Source: Bacteroidales bacterium
Lineage (GTDB): Bacteria > Bacteroidota > Bacteroidia > Bacteroidales > F082
Length of the DNA stretch: 61,059 nucleotides
Direction: 5' to 3'
Assembly: GCA_016285355.1 (NCBI GenBank)
Contig: JAEEQP010000023.1
Location: forward strand, 1 to 61,059
Shown: one piece after another, positions 50,471-57,969 of the stretch
Layout: every line of letters begins with the position of its first letter
Numbering within the stretch: position 1 is the first letter of the stretch
Notes under the pieces: model-generated
Seen by the model: only the letters and a program-made list of their open reading frames with translations
Told to the model about the DNA's origin: nothing
Databases searched by the model: none
Position numbers and translations under genes: made by a program

Positions 50471-51449
50471 TTTATTGTTGGGCGTGATGCTCTTGTTTGC
50501 GGCCTGTTCTGAAAAGGAAACGACAATGAGCGAAGTGACAAACGCCATCGATTATGCCGACATGACTTATTGGTATGCTTTCGGGGATACGACACACGAG
50601 GCCGACATTTTTTATGTCTACCCGACGGTTTCCACGATTTCCTTTGAAGACAACGGTTCTTCGTGGTTCGCCGACATCACGCAGGCCGAGGTGAGGGAAG
50701 AGGCCAACGGCAATCAGCGTTTCAACATGATGCTGTATGACGACTGCAACTTCTACGTGCCTTATTATCGCCAGATGATTTTCGAGTCCTACAGCCAGCC
50801 CGACAGCATTTTGCAAAGTAATGCCGCCTTTGCCGCTCAGGATGTGAAAGATGCGTTTCAGTATTACATGGCGAATGGCAACGGTGGTAGGCCGTTTTTC
50901 CTCGTTGGGCACAGTCAGGGTTCGCAGATGCTCATTGAGTTGCTGAAAAACGGTATGACCGAGGAACAGCGCAAACTGATGGTGACGGCCTATTGCATTG
51001 GCTATCAAGTTACTGCTGAGGAATTGGCACAATATCCAACGCAACTTTGTCCTGCCAGCGATAGTACCGAAGTCGGGAAACTCGTCATCTTCAATTCGGT
51101 GACGGATACCACGGCCATCGGCATGGTGTCGCGCTATGATGTGGTTGGCGTCAATCCCACGACTTGGACGGCTGCAACCGACATCATCTCAGCGGAATAT
51201 CAACTTGGCATGGCCAAATACAACGCAACCCGCGACAGCGTGCTCATAGTCCCTTGTCCCACAAAGACCTATCTCTACAAGCACACCACTGTTTGTCTCG
51301 ACCTCGACCCCGAAATGGTCTTCATACCAGCCTTTGAGGACATGTTTCCCCGTGGCAACCTCCATTTCGCTGATTCATGGCTCTTTGCGGGGAATGTGAA
51401 GAAGAATATGGAGTGTCGGTTGAGGCATTGGTGGATGTCGGGAAGGTAA
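50454..51449 (+). CDS. DUF3089 alpha/beta-hydrolase lipoprotein
   Basis: 331 residues from ATG 50454. Lipobox LLFAAC (Cys about 18). DUF3089 features: ADIFYVYPTVSTISFEDNGS, NVPYYRQM-like FYVPYYRQMIF, the nucleophile elbow GHSQGSQ (FFLVGHSQGSQMLIELL), VTAYCIGYQV, and LHFADSWLFAGNVKKN near the end. It should be a serine hydrolase of unknown substrate on the cell envelope. The start lies inside the end of aroK. Confidence 0.85.
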   Translation: MKKISSLLLGVMLLFAACSEKETTMSEVTNAIDYADMTYWYAFGDTTHEADIFYVYPTVSTISFEDNGSSWFADITQAEVREEANGNQRFNMMLYDDCNFYVPYYRQMIFESYSQPDSILQSNAAFAAQDVKDAFQYYMANGNGGRPFFLVGHSQGSQMLIELLKNGMTEEQRKLMVTAYCIGYQVTAEELAQYPTQLCPASDSTEVGKLVIFNSVTDTTAIGMVSRYDVVGVNPTTWTAATDIISAEYQLGMAKYNATRDSVLIVPCPTKTYLYKHTTVCLDLDPEMVFIPAFEDMFPRGNLHFADSWLFAGNVKKNMECRLRHWWMSGR

Positions 51450-51686
51450 GAGGAAAAGGGATATTCGTTGATTTTTCTGGACAAAAATAAGAAACCGCAG
51501 GTGCTTGTGTGTGTGGTGAGACCTGCCCATACGCTTGCTCACGGTGCTGCGGTTGAGCGTATGTGCCCAGTTCTCCCTCCACTTGGAGAATTCCTTCCCG
51601 AACTCTTCAATCTCACGTGCGGTCAGCCTGCCGATTTTTACCCCGAGGGATTTCATGCTTCCGAGAAATGTGTCATCAGGATTCAA
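51375..51686 (-). pseudogene. Unrecognised reading-frame fragment
   Basis: A minus-strand frame reads MNPDDTFLGSMKSLGVKIGR, then REIEEFGKEFSKWRENWAH, then VSKRMGRSHHTHKHLRFL and FVQKNQR. Its tail is antisense to the DUF3089 gene. The first 75 residues look like real coding sequence (no low-complexity, balanced composition) but I do not recognise the family. It may be the start of a truncated mobile gene. Otherwise 51450-51757 holds nothing I can name. Confidence 0.3.
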
Positions 51687-51757
51687 GATACCGCCTGAGA
51701 AACCAGAATATTTGAAGGATTTTGAATGGGTTGTCTAATCTAACTATATACGACAAA

Positions 51758-51785
51758 ACGGATGGCCTTTTGGTCATCCGTTTTT
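51758..51785. terminator. Bidirectional-looking terminator
   Basis: ACGGATGGCC TTTT GGTCATCCGT stem of 10 bp followed by TTTTT on the plus strand. It lies directly downstream of the minus-strand initiator tRNA. Confidence 0.65.
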
Positions 51786-51791
51786 GATGTG

Positions 51792-51863
51792 TAGCGGGGG
51801 AAGGATTCGAACCTCCGACCTCCGGGTTATGAGCCCGACGAGCTGCCTCTGCTCTACCCCGCA
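51792..51863 (-). tRNA. tRNA-Met(CAT), initiator type
   Basis: Minus-strand fold: acceptor TGCGGGG/CCCCGCT with a T1:T72 mismatch. D arm GAGC AGAGGCA GCTC. Anticodon arm TCGGG CTCATAA CCCGG with three consecutive G:C pairs next to the loop, T arm GGAGG TTCGAAT CCTTC. The unpaired 1:72 position and the GGG/CCC anticodon stem are the hallmarks of initiator tRNA. 72 bases; CCA is not encoded; the D loop is short. Confidence 0.88.
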
Positions 51864-51913
51864 TCGTGTCAAAATTTCGGTCAACGAAAAAATTTCGCCC
51901 CTGAAATCGGCTG

Positions 51914-51930
51914 CAAAGATAATAATTTTG
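51914..51930. promoter_or_regulatory. Back-to-back promoter -7 boxes
   Basis: Minus-strand TATCTTTG (51914-51921) serves the initiator tRNA. Plus-strand TAATTTTG (51923-51930) is 39 bases upstream of era. Confidence 0.55.
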
Positions 51931-51968
51931 TTTCTTTGCAGGGTAAAAAATGAAGAAAAAATTTCACT

Positions 51969-52850
51969 ATGAGTCATAAAGCAGGCTATGTCAACATTAT
52001 AGGTCGCCCCAACGTGGGTAAATCAACCCTTATGAATCAATTGGTTGGGGAGAAAATCTCCATCATCACCTCGAAAGCGCAGACAACACGTCACCGCATT
52101 CTCGGCATCGTGAACGGCGATGACTTCCAAATCGTCTTCTCCGACACGCCCGGCATTATCAAGGACCCGGCCTACAAGATGCACGAGGTGATGAACCAGT
52201 TCGTCAATGTGGCCCTCATCGATGCCGACCTTATATTATTCGTTGTCGACATCACCGACAAGAAGATTGAAGAAAAAACTGTGGAGCGGCTGAAAACCAC
52301 CGATATTCCAGTTTTTGTACTTATCAATAAGATTGACCTCAGCACGCAAGAACAAGTGGAACAAGCTGTTGGTTTCTGGAGAGAGACTTTGCCCAACGCC
52401 ACCGTGTTTCCGCTTTCGGCGCAATATGGTGCCAATGTGGAGTTTATCTTCAAACAAATTTTGGAGAAGCTGCCGGAATGTCCACCCTATTTCCCGAAGG
52501 ATGAACTTACAGACCGTTCCATGCGCTTCTTCATCACGGAAATCATTCGAGAAAAGATTCTGTTGAATTACCAGCAGGAAATTCCGTATTCCGTGCAGGT
52601 TGAGGTGGAAAGCTACGAGGAGACTGAGCATCGGATCCACATCCGTTCCGTCATCTATGTGGCTCGTGACTCGCAAAAGGCCATCATCATCGGTAAAGGC
52701 GGCAGTGCCATCAAGAAGCTCGGAATGCAGGCCCGCACTGACATTGAGGAGTTTACTGGGAAGAAAATCTTTTTGGAACTTTTCGTGAAGGTTGACAAAG
52801 ACTGGAGAGATAATGAGGCTGAATTGAAAAGATTTGGGTACGAGGCGTAG
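51969..52850 (+). CDS. era: GTPase Era
   Basis: 293 residues. G1 [10 protein letters not shown]3 DTPG (FSDTPGIIKDP), G4 NKID (VLINKIDLS), G5 SAQ, and a C-terminal KH domain (VIYVARDSQKAIIIGKGGSA, then IKKLG). Era binds the 3' end of 16S rRNA during 30S assembly. Start at ATG 51969. The der GTPase gene follows. Confidence 0.96.
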   Translation: MSHKAGYVNIIGRPNVGKSTLMNQLVGEKISIITSKAQTTRHRILGIVNGDDFQIVFSDTPGIIKDPAYKMHEVMNQFVNVALIDADLILFVVDITDKKIEEKTVERLKTTDIPVFVLINKIDLSTQEQVEQAVGFWRETLPNATVFPLSAQYGANVEFIFKQILEKLPECPPYFPKDELTDRSMRFFITEIIREKILLNYQQEIPYSVQVEVESYEETEHRIHIRSVIYVARDSQKAIIIGKGGSAIKKLGMQARTDIEEFTGKKIFLELFVKVDKDWRDNEAELKRFGYEA

Positions 52851-52860
52851 AAATGTGCGA

Positions 52861-53013
52861 AGCCTCCTATGTCATTCCAGCATGGGCAGGTGCGACGGAG
52901 AGGAATCTATAGGAGGCGGTTCAAAAGGTCAAGACTTTACATGACGGCTTCAGAAAGTATAGATCCCATGCCACCACACCACCTATCACAGGGATGACAT
53001 ACTATCTGAAGCC
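52861..53013. repeat. Tandem hairpin intergenic element
   Basis: Two hairpins side by side: GCCTCCTAT (52862) / ATAGGAGGC (52909), then GGCTTCAGA (52946) / TCTGAAGCC. Inside them GTCATTCC, GGAATCT, AGATCCC and GGGATGACA are further complementary pieces. It lies in the era-der gap. Confidence 0.65.
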
Positions 53014-53068
53014 TGCATCACTCAATGTAGGGATGAAATACCTATTGATGCCCAGCGTCGCATTGCGA

Positions 53069-53119
53069 CATTCCGCATTCATCATTCTTAATTCCGCATT
53101 CAAAAATTGTGTACCTTTG
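53069..53119. repeat. Period-7 element (locus D) running into the der promoter
   Basis: Heptads cattccg cattcat cattctt and aattccg cattcaa aaattgt (53069-53110) are the complementary type of the GAATG heptads after plsX. They are followed directly by the -7 box TACCTTTG (53112-53119) of der. Confidence 0.65.
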
Positions 53120-53144
53120 CAGCCGATTTTAAACTCAAAGAAAA

Positions 53145-54452
53145 ATGTCAAACATTGTAGCAATTGTGGGGAGACCCAATGTGGGAAAATCAACGCTTTT
53201 CAACCGACTGCTGAAGCAGCGCATGGCCATCGTGGAAGAGACGAGCGGCGTGACGCGCGACAGGCACTATGGCAAAAGCGACTGGAATGGTAAGGAATTC
53301 ACCGTCATCGACACCGGCGGTTATGTAGTGGGGTCGGACGACATCTTTGAAGAAGAAATCCGCAAGCAGGTGGACTTGGCCATCGACGAGGCTGATGTCA
53401 TCGTCTTCATTGTGGACGGTCGCGAAGGTCTTCATGTCTTGGATGAAGATGTGGCGGTTATATTAAGACAACAGAAAAAACCTGTCTTGTTGGCCGTCAA
53501 CAAGATAGACGAGCCCAACAAGGAAGTGTTAGCCAGCGAGTTCTATTCCCTTGGTTTGGACGAGCCCTTCCCCATGTCAGCCATGACTGGCACAGGCACA
53601 GGCGAACTTTTGGACAAGATCTGCGAGCTCCTGCCTTCTGACACCACTGACTTCAATACCGACCTGCCGAAGTTCACCGTGGTGGGAAGACCCAATGTAG
53701 GCAAGTCATCCTTAATCAATGCCTTCCTCGGCACCGACCGCCATATCGTGACCGACATCGCAGGTACTACCCGCGATGCCAACTACACGCGCTACAACGC
53801 TTTCGGCATGGAGTTCATGCTCGTCGACACTGCTGGACTACGTAAGAAGAGCAAGGTGGAAGAAGACATTGAATTTTATAGCGTGCTTCGTTCCATCCGC
53901 GCCATCGAAGACAGTGACGTTGCCATCCTCATGCTTGACGCGACACAAGGTTTTGAGGCTCAGGACATGAATATCCTTCGCCTCATCGAAAAGAATAAGA
54001 AAGGTTTAGTGATGGTCGTTAACAAATGGGATTTGGTCGAAAAGGATTCCAATACGCACAAAGCTTACGAAGAGCTGATTCGTTCCAGAACGGCACCCTT
54101 CACCGACTATCCTATCATCTTCACCTCAGCCATCAACAAGCAACGTATCTATAAAGTGCTGGAGACCGCGCACAAAGTTTACGAGAACCGTGAACGCCGC
54201 ATCCCTGTACGCGAGCTGAACGACAAGATGCTGGAAATCATCAACTCCGTGCCGTTGCCGACGGCCTCGCGTGGACGTTTCCTGCGCATCAAGTACATCA
54301 CCCAACTGAAGAGCATCTCACCCCAGTTCATCTTCTTCTGCAACCTGCCGAAGGATGTGAAGGAGAACTACAAACGCTTCCTGGAGAACAAGATTCGTGA
54401 GACTTGGGACTTCAACGGCGTGCCGATTCAGTTGATTTTCAAGGAGAAGTAA
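53145..54452 (+). CDS. der: GTPase Der (EngA)
   Basis: 435 residues with two tandem G domains. The first has [12 protein letters not shown] (about residue 8), DTGGY and NKID. The second has [12 protein letters not shown] (about 183), DTAGL and NKWD. A KH-like C-terminal domain follows ([19 protein letters not shown]). Der acts in 50S ribosome assembly. Start at ATG 53145. Confidence 0.96.
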   Translation: MSNIVAIVGRPNVGKSTLFNRLLKQRMAIVEETSGVTRDRHYGKSDWNGKEFTVIDTGGYVVGSDDIFEEEIRKQVDLAIDEADVIVFIVDGREGLHVLDEDVAVILRQQKKPVLLAVNKIDEPNKEVLASEFYSLGLDEPFPMSAMTGTGTGELLDKICELLPSDTTDFNTDLPKFTVVGRPNVGKSSLINAFLGTDRHIVTDIAGTTRDANYTRYNAFGMEFMLVDTAGLRKKSKVEEDIEFYSVLRSIRAIEDSDVAILMLDATQGFEAQDMNILRLIEKNKKGLVMVVNKWDLVEKDSNTHKAYEELIRSRTAPFTDYPIIFTSAINKQRIYKVLETAHKVYENRERRIPVRELNDKMLEIINSVPLPTASRGRFLRIKYITQLKSISPQFIFFCNLPKDVKENYKRFLENKIRETWDFNGVPIQLIFKEK

Positions 54453-54456
54453 CAAT

Positions 54457-54526
54457 TTGACAAGGGACTGCGGGACACGGGACACAAGACCATCGTCCCG
54501 CGTCTCGAAGTCTCGCGTCTCAAGTC
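54457..54526. repeat. Period-7 inverted element (locus E), clearest case
   Basis: Ten heptads in exact register. Left: ttgacaa gggactg and cgggaca cgggaca caagacc. Right: atcgtcc cgcgtct and cgaagtc tcgcgtc tcaagtc. Every left heptad contains GAC and every right heptad GTC, so the element is a period-7 palindrome. It fills the der to S4-protein gap. Confidence 0.85.
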
Positions 54527-54533
54527 AAAAAAA

Positions 54534-54923
54534 ATGGATACCGAAGAAAACATCGTCCGAATGGATAAATGGCTGTGGGCGGCGCGTCTGTTCAAGACAC
54601 GTAGCCTGGCTGCTGATGCCATCAAAGGTGGCAAAGTGAAGATTGACGACAACCCAGTCAAGCCTTCTCGCGAGGTGAAGGTAGGCGATGTCATCCAAGT
54701 GCAAATCGAGCAACTCCACAAAGTGGTGGAAGTGAAAACCGTGGTTAAAAACCGCGTCTCACCCAAGCAAGTGCCCGAAGTCTACACCGACCTCACGCCC
54801 AAGGAGGAATACGAGCGCATTGAGTTCATGCGTGCCTACAAGGCCGAGTGGCGCGATAGAGGCGCAGGTAGACCGACCAAGAAAGAACGGCGGATGATTG
54901 AGAAAATGAAAGATGAAATGTAA
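54534..54923 (+). CDS. S4-domain RNA-binding protein (Hsp15/RqcP-like)
   Basis: 129 residues. The S4 domain is at residues 8-70: VRMDKWLWAARLFKTRSLAA, GGKVKIDDNPVKPSREVKVG, DVIQVQ. A basic tail follows (GRPTKKERRMIEKMK). This is the Hsp15 (HslR) type, which binds stalled 50S subunits carrying peptidyl-tRNA. Other small S4 proteins such as RqcP have similar roles. It follows a period-7 palindrome after der. Confidence 0.88.
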   Translation: MDTEENIVRMDKWLWAARLFKTRSLAADAIKGGKVKIDDNPVKPSREVKVGDVIQVQIEQLHKVVEVKTVVKNRVSPKQVPEVYTDLTPKEEYERIEFMRAYKAEWRDRGAGRPTKKERRMIEKMKDEM

Positions 54924-55013
54924 AATAGCTCTTGTTATAGCTACAATCTAATTAGATGAAAGGACTTTTCTGGGGTACCATATTTCTCCCAATAAGCTCT
55001 TGCATTTTTTGGA

Positions 55014-55093
55014 CTAATAGACATTTTGTTAGTGAAATTTTCTGGATTGCCAGAAAGCACTTATCATTGCGGAGAATATCATGATATGGTAAA
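55014..55093. repeat. 80-bp segment shared with 14474-14555
   Basis: Same order of blocks as the first copy (CTAATAGACATTTT, TCTGGATTGCCAGAAA, TTATCATTGCGGA, TATCATGATATGGTAAA), with about one fifth of positions changed by eye. It directly precedes transposase fragments. The bases 54924-55013 show nothing recognisable. Confidence 0.7.
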
Positions 55094-55098
55094 AAATC

Positions 55099-55347
55099 CT
55101 ACGGCGGAAGTATGTAATCCACGAGACGATAGCGGACTATGTCGAGGGTGTGAGACGGCTTAAATCCAAGGGCTTTAGGATATACGGTACTGTCATCGAC
55201 GGGATGCGGAGACTCGCGCAAGCCCTTCTGTTCCCCAGTGCAGTTGTGTACGATATGGCCAAGTTCTGTTTCCGTACCGAGGTGAACGACTGGGTCACGG
55301 CTCTGGACGTTTACTTCAGCGGCGATGATGTCGAAAGCTTCACTTGA
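55099..55347 (+). pseudogene. Transposase fragment, IS256/ISL3-like middle part
   Basis: No start codon. The frame reads YVIHETIADYVEGVRRLKSK, then GFRIYGTVIDGMRRLAQALL and VVYDMAKF, then a stop. (Y)VEGV..LKS.GF.I.G.V.DG.R.L..AL resembles the DDE transposases that continue with a pVQ.C.FH segment, which here is altered. Only this middle piece remains. Confidence 0.55.
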
Positions 55348-55735
55348 CGCTACCACATCAGAGTTTGATTCCTTTCATTTTTCGACCGCTCGTGAGCTGA
55401 AATCCGTCGTCAGAGTCAAGGCGACACGCCGCATCGGCGGTAAGGGGACCAGCGAGGTGCGCTACTATATCAGCAGCTTGCCGACAGACAGCCGCTTCAA
55501 CATCTACATCCGTAATCATTGGGAGGTCGAGAACAAGTTCCACTGGACGCTCGACATGACCTTCCGCGAAGAACAGCATTGCAAGCGGAGCAAAATGGCC
55601 GCACAAAACATCTCACTCGTCAGGAAGTTCGCACTAAATATCCTCAAAAAGGACAACTCCAAGCTCAGCCGCGTAAACAAACGATTCGAGGCTGCATGGA
55701 ATTGGAGCTATATGATGCAATTATTACAAATATGA
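55325..55735 (+). pseudogene. ISAs1-family transposase C-terminal fragment
   Basis: From about codon 20 the frame matches ISAs1 (H-repeat) transposases: GKGTSEVRYYISSL, FNIYIRNHWEVENKFHWTLD, MTFREEQHCKRSKMAAQNIS and RKFALNILKKD. The N-terminal two thirds, with most of the DDE site, is missing. The first codons come from the end of the preceding fragment. Confidence 0.85.
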
Positions 55736-55768
55736 TGCGTTTGCCCTGAAAAAAATCTCATTTTTTTC

Positions 55769-55797
55769 TTGCATTTTCAAAAAAAGCCGTATCTTTG
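55769..55797 (+). promoter_or_regulatory. Promoter for the ECF sigma factor gene
   Basis: TTG at 55769-55771 and TATCTTTG at 55790-55797 with 18-base spacing. The 105-base leader to ATG 55903 has no clear gene. Confidence 0.65.
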
Positions 55798-55902
55798 CAG
55801 TGTAATTATTCACTAACCAATCAATAGGAGAGACGCTATCGAAGGATTTATACCCTTTATTAACAAGCACTTACGTTGAGTGCACAAAGAAAGGGGGACC
55901 AG

Positions 55903-56490
55903 ATGTCCAACATAGTGAAAAGCGACAAAGAACTGATTGAACACTACCAGGACGGTGATGTTCACAGTTTTGAATTATTGATTGGTAGATACCAGAAACA
56001 AGTTTATTCCTACATACTCACGCTTGTGAAAGACAAGCAGTTGGCTGACGATGTCTTTCAGGACACCTTCGTCAAGGTCATCCAGACCGTCAAGTCGAAG
56101 GCCTACAAGGACGACGGCCGTTTCGTGCAGTTCGCCATGCGCATCGCGCACAACCTCGTCATCGACCACTTCCGCAAGGAGAACCGCATTCCCACGGTGG
56201 AGTCGTCGAGCGAGGACTACAACTACATCGACAACGTGCCGATTACCGACGCCTCGGTGGAGCAGGGCATGATCGTGGACCAGGTGCACTCCGACCTCCA
56301 CAGGATGATCGCCTTCCTGCCCGACGAGCAGCGCGAGGTGCTCCGCATGCGCATCTTCGACGACATGAGCTTCAAGGACATCGCCGACATCACCAACGTG
56401 AGCATCAACACTGCACTGGGCCGCATGCGCTACGCCTTGATCAACTTGCGCAAGATGATGGTGGCCAACAATATGACGCTTACCTATTAA
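55903..56490 (+). CDS. ECF-type RNA polymerase sigma factor
   Basis: 195 residues from ATG 55903 (an upstream TTG is less likely). Region 2: LIEHYQDGDVHSFELLIGRY, DVFQDTFVKVIQ, RFVQFAMRIAHNLVIDHFRK. Region 4: LPDEQREVLRMRIFDDMSFK, DIADITNVSINTALGRMRYA. No anti-sigma gene is adjacent. A tiny ORF (56609) follows, which I recall as a usual neighbour of this sigma factor in Bacteroidales. The gene is noticeably GC-richer than its surroundings. Confidence 0.92.
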   Translation: MSNIVKSDKELIEHYQDGDVHSFELLIGRYQKQVYSYILTLVKDKQLADDVFQDTFVKVIQTVKSKAYKDDGRFVQFAMRIAHNLVIDHFRKENRIPTVESSSEDYNYIDNVPITDASVEQGMIVDQVHSDLHRMIAFLPDEQREVLRMRIFDDMSFKDIADITNVSINTALGRMRYALINLRKMMVANNMTLTY

Positions 56491-56491
56491 C

Positions 56492-56526
56492 GGACGCGGG
56501 ACTGTGGGACGCGGGACGCGAGACTT
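56492..56526. repeat. Period-7 element (locus F)
   Basis: Units ggacgcg, ggactgt, then after one extra base ggacgcg, ggacgcg and agacttt. GAC recurs every 7 bases (once 8). Single arm, ending in a T run right after the sigma gene, so it may also help termination. Confidence 0.65.
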
Positions 56527-56572
56527 TTTTAAAAAAAAAGTTTTCGCCCCAAATAATAAACTTGAGGAGGCA

Positions 56573-56606
56573 GCGTTTGTAAGGTAAAGTCTAACCTAAC
56601 AAACGC
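56573..56606 (+). promoter_or_regulatory. Leader hairpin directly before the 65-residue ORF
   Basis: GCGTTTGTAAGGT and ACCTAACAAACGC form a 13-bp stem with one mismatch and an 8-base loop. It ends 2 bases before the ATG at 56609. Such a structure would affect ribosome loading; GAGGAGGCA just upstream is a possible Shine-Dalgarno-like site. Confidence 0.65.
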
Positions 56607-56608
56607 CT

Positions 56609-56806
56609 ATGACAAATAGCTACACCTCTTACCCTTCATCCGTTGAAGACGCAGTGTTGGTATCACAAATCAAGGAGGTTTTCCGTAGGGAGAGCGAGCA
56701 ACAGCAACCCAGCCGCAACGTATTGCGCTACCTGTTCGACTACGCCGCCGCCTACGAGTCGATGAACACTGGGCTGATGGGTCAAGTTGCTTTCATGAAC
56801 AACTGA
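56609..56806 (+). CDS. Small conserved-looking protein after the sigma gene
   Basis: 65 residues: TNSYTSYPSSVEDAVLVSQI, KEVFRRESEQQQPSRNVLRY, LFDYAAAYESMNTGLMG. No signal peptide; predicted helical and soluble. It is flanked by a leader hairpin and its own terminator (56832-56859), so it looks like a real transcription unit. Function is unknown; a role with the sigma factor is only suggested by position. Confidence 0.6.
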   Translation: MTNSYTSYPSSVEDAVLVSQIKEVFRRESEQQQPSRNVLRYLFDYAAAYESMNTGLMGQVAFMNN

Positions 56807-56831
56807 CCGGAACGGAATGAAGAATCGAAAG

Positions 56832-56859
56832 AGTCGCAGATACTTCGGCGACTTTTTTT
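56832..56859 (+). terminator. Intrinsic terminator
   Basis: AGTCGC / GCGACT stem, 10-base loop, then seven T. Confidence 0.8.
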
Positions 56860-56870
56860 CTTCAAAATGC

Positions 56871-56900
56871 TTGTGGGTATGGAAAAAGTTCGTATTTTTG
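56871..56900 (+). promoter_or_regulatory. Promoter for the small RNA / abiF unit
   Basis: TTG at 56871-56873 and TATTTTTG at 56893-56900 with 19-base spacing. Expected transcription start near 56906. Confidence 0.65.
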
Positions 56901-56905
56901 CATCG

Positions 56906-56958
56906 ACCATTCTCACCACGCGAGCTGAAAGGCAGCGTACCAGGGTGAGACTTTTTTT
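56906..56958 (+). ncRNA. Candidate structured small RNA upstream of abiF
   Basis: Between the promoter and abiF. Outer stem TCTCACC (56911-56917) pairs with GGTGAGA (56944-56950). An inner stem ACGC/GCGT (56918-56921 / 56935-56938) encloses GAGCTGAAAGGCA. Seven T follow at 56952-56958, as in an intrinsic terminator. No ORF fits. As I recall, AbiF-family genes are accompanied by a small structured RNA that acts as antitoxin; this would be that RNA. Confidence 0.6.
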
Positions 56959-56970
56959 GTATATGCGCTT

Positions 56971-57870
56971 ATGGAACAATATAATAAACTTGCTCTCGAT
57001 ACGCCTGATTTGCTTGCTATGCTGAAACAACGCGGGCTTGTCGTCGCCGATGAACAAAAGGCTCTCAAATCCTTGTCAGTCATCAGTTATTTTCGATTGG
57101 CCTGTTATTTCCGACCTATGGAATCCGATAAGCAAACACATGAATTCCGCCAAGGTACTACATTGGAACAGGTGTTAGCTCTTTATGACTTCGATACGGC
57201 ATTACGCGATATGGTGTTCGCGGCTACACGACAGATAGAGATTGCTTTGCGGACCCGCATTAACCATCATTTCTCACGTAATCATACGCCATTTTGGTTT
57301 ACGAAAGTGGACTTGGCCACAGATGGCCATCTTTTCGCCGAGCATTTAAGTAGCGTTGACCGCGAACTACGCCGAAGCAAAGAGGAGTTTATACAAGAGC
57401 ATTTCGAACGCTACAACAAGCCGACCTTTCCGCCTGCATGGAAAACGCTGGAAACGGTATCGTTTGGAACACTATCGAAGCTCTATGGAAATTTCGCTGA
57501 AAAAGTCGACAAGAAAGCCGTGGCCGAGGATTTTAATTTGCCACAACATGAGTTTCTGATTAGTTGGATGGAGAGTTTGACATCGCTTCGGAACTTTTGC
57601 GCCCATCATTCTCGCATATGGAACCGCCGCTTTGCACTAAAACCGCAGATGCCAAAGACATTGGCAGGGCATAACTGGCTGACGGACTTTTCATTTCCTC
57701 CCGACAAGATTTATCCTCAACTTTGCTGCATTGTTTATCTGATCAATGCTATCGACCCGAAAAGTACTTTTGTAACCGACTTCAAGTCATTGTTGCAGAA
57801 ATATCCGACAGTAGATGTCGCCGCCATGGGTTTTCCGAAAGGCTGGCGGCAGGAACCACTGTGGCAGTGA
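56971..57870 (+). CDS. Abi_2/AbiF-family HEPN abortive-infection protein
   Basis: 299 residues. Abi_2 features: LALDTPDLLAMLKQRGLVVA, SVISYFRLACYFRPM, LYDFDTALRDMVFAATRQIE and IALRTRINHHF. The HEPN RNase-type motif R-x4/6-H is in LRNFCAHHSRIWNRRF. Complete length. Such proteins abort phage infection, probably by RNA cleavage, and must be kept inactive otherwise. A promoter and structured RNA lie directly upstream. The 99 bases after the stop show nothing. Confidence 0.88.
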   Translation: MEQYNKLALDTPDLLAMLKQRGLVVADEQKALKSLSVISYFRLACYFRPMESDKQTHEFRQGTTLEQVLALYDFDTALRDMVFAATRQIEIALRTRINHHFSRNHTPFWFTKVDLATDGHLFAEHLSSVDRELRRSKEEFIQEHFERYNKPTFPPAWKTLETVSFGTLSKLYGNFAEKVDKKAVAEDFNLPQHEFLISWMESLTSLRNFCAHHSRIWNRRFALKPQMPKTLAGHNWLTDFSFPPDKIYPQLCCIVYLINAIDPKSTFVTDFKSLLQKYPTVDVAAMGFPKGWRQEPLWQ

Positions 57871-57969
57871 TTTGTGGCAAAAATTCACCAATAGCAACTT
57901 TTTTTGCATTTAATGTAACTTTTTCGCTTTTTCTCCGTATTACCATAAATCATACAAACATTATCCGAT

